Of a stretch of DNA of 6,067 bases, positions 6,032 to 6,067 are shown piece by piece; position 1 is the first letter of the stretch, and each line of letters begins with the position of its first letter. This DNA is from Pseudomonadota bacterium. Its GTDB lineage: Bacteria > Pseudomonadota > Alphaproteobacteria > Rhizobiales > Beijerinckiaceae. Position numbers and translations under genes: made by a program. The stretch covers positions 1 through 6,067 of the forward strand of contig JAEWKL010000281.1 of the NCBI GenBank assembly GCA_023386115.1, read 5' to 3'. A model generated the notes under the pieces. That model was not told where the DNA came from. It was given only the letters and a program-made list of their open reading frames with translations, and did not search any database.

Positions 6032-6067
6032 TCAGTCGCGCGGGACCTGCTCGTCGGCGGGCCGGCC
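6032..6067 (-). CDS. possible C-terminal end of an unidentified minus-strand gene (cut by the right edge)
   Basis: Read on the minus strand, the edge gives eleven codons, GRPADEQVPRD, then TGA. All eleven third positions are G or C, while second positions contain A or T in five cases, which is coding-like in this genome. The AT-rich, gene-free stretch that begins just downstream suits a gene end. Eleven residues are too few to name a family. The opposite strand is also open from an ATG at 5972 to the edge (starting MQKQEYKQNC), so a plus-strand gene is the competing reading; its first ten codons are AT-rich and look non-coding. Confidence 0.25.
   Translation of the reverse strand, partial: GRPADEQVPRD

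Overview
The window is GC-rich throughout (roughly 70% by eye, with G or C at most third codon positions). It reads as a chromosomal segment of an alphaproteobacterium, most plausibly Methylobacterium or a close relative. That placement is inferred from composition and from the general look of the proteins; no database search was made. All complete genes belong to recognisable families and no insertion sequence, CRISPR array, tRNA or rRNA was seen.

Layout from left to right. (1) Positions 1-1438, minus strand: a tight operon of a 69-residue molbindin (Mop/TOBE, oxyanion binding), a Tat-type periplasmic substrate-binding protein of the FepB/BtuF class, and the first 62 codons of a FecCD-type permease that runs off the left edge. 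Gaps are 7 bp and a 4-bp GTGA overlap. The molbindin suggests the importer may carry molybdate or tungstate (like Haemophilus MolABC) rather than iron or cobalamin. (2) Positions 1439-1651: a divergent intergenic region with a 19-bp GC palindrome on the mop side and a candidate EcfG-type (general stress) promoter on the other side. (3) Positions 1652-2161, plus: a general-stress-protein-26-like, FMN-binding split-barrel protein. (4) Positions 2162-2311: a leader with two consecutive GC hairpins, then pncB (2312-3604, plus), nicotinate phosphoribosyltransferase of NAD salvage. (5) Positions 3756-4910, plus: a membrane-anchored GGDEF diguanylate cyclase with an intact active-site motif but no RxxD inhibitory site. 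(6) Positions 4920-5855, minus: hemC, hydroxymethylbilane synthase of tetrapyrrole synthesis, convergent with the cyclase gene and only 9 bp from it. (7) Positions 5856-6067: the hemC upstream region, including an AT-rich island near 5961-6000, and possibly the last 11 codons of another minus-strand gene at the right edge.

The genes do not form one pathway. The left operon is a transport unit for a metal or oxyanion; the rest are independent housekeeping (pncB, hemC), stress and c-di-GMP signalling genes. No clear undescribed system is visible. The most interesting points are the probable oxyanion specificity of the left ABC importer, the structured pncB leader, and the cyclase without a product-inhibition site.
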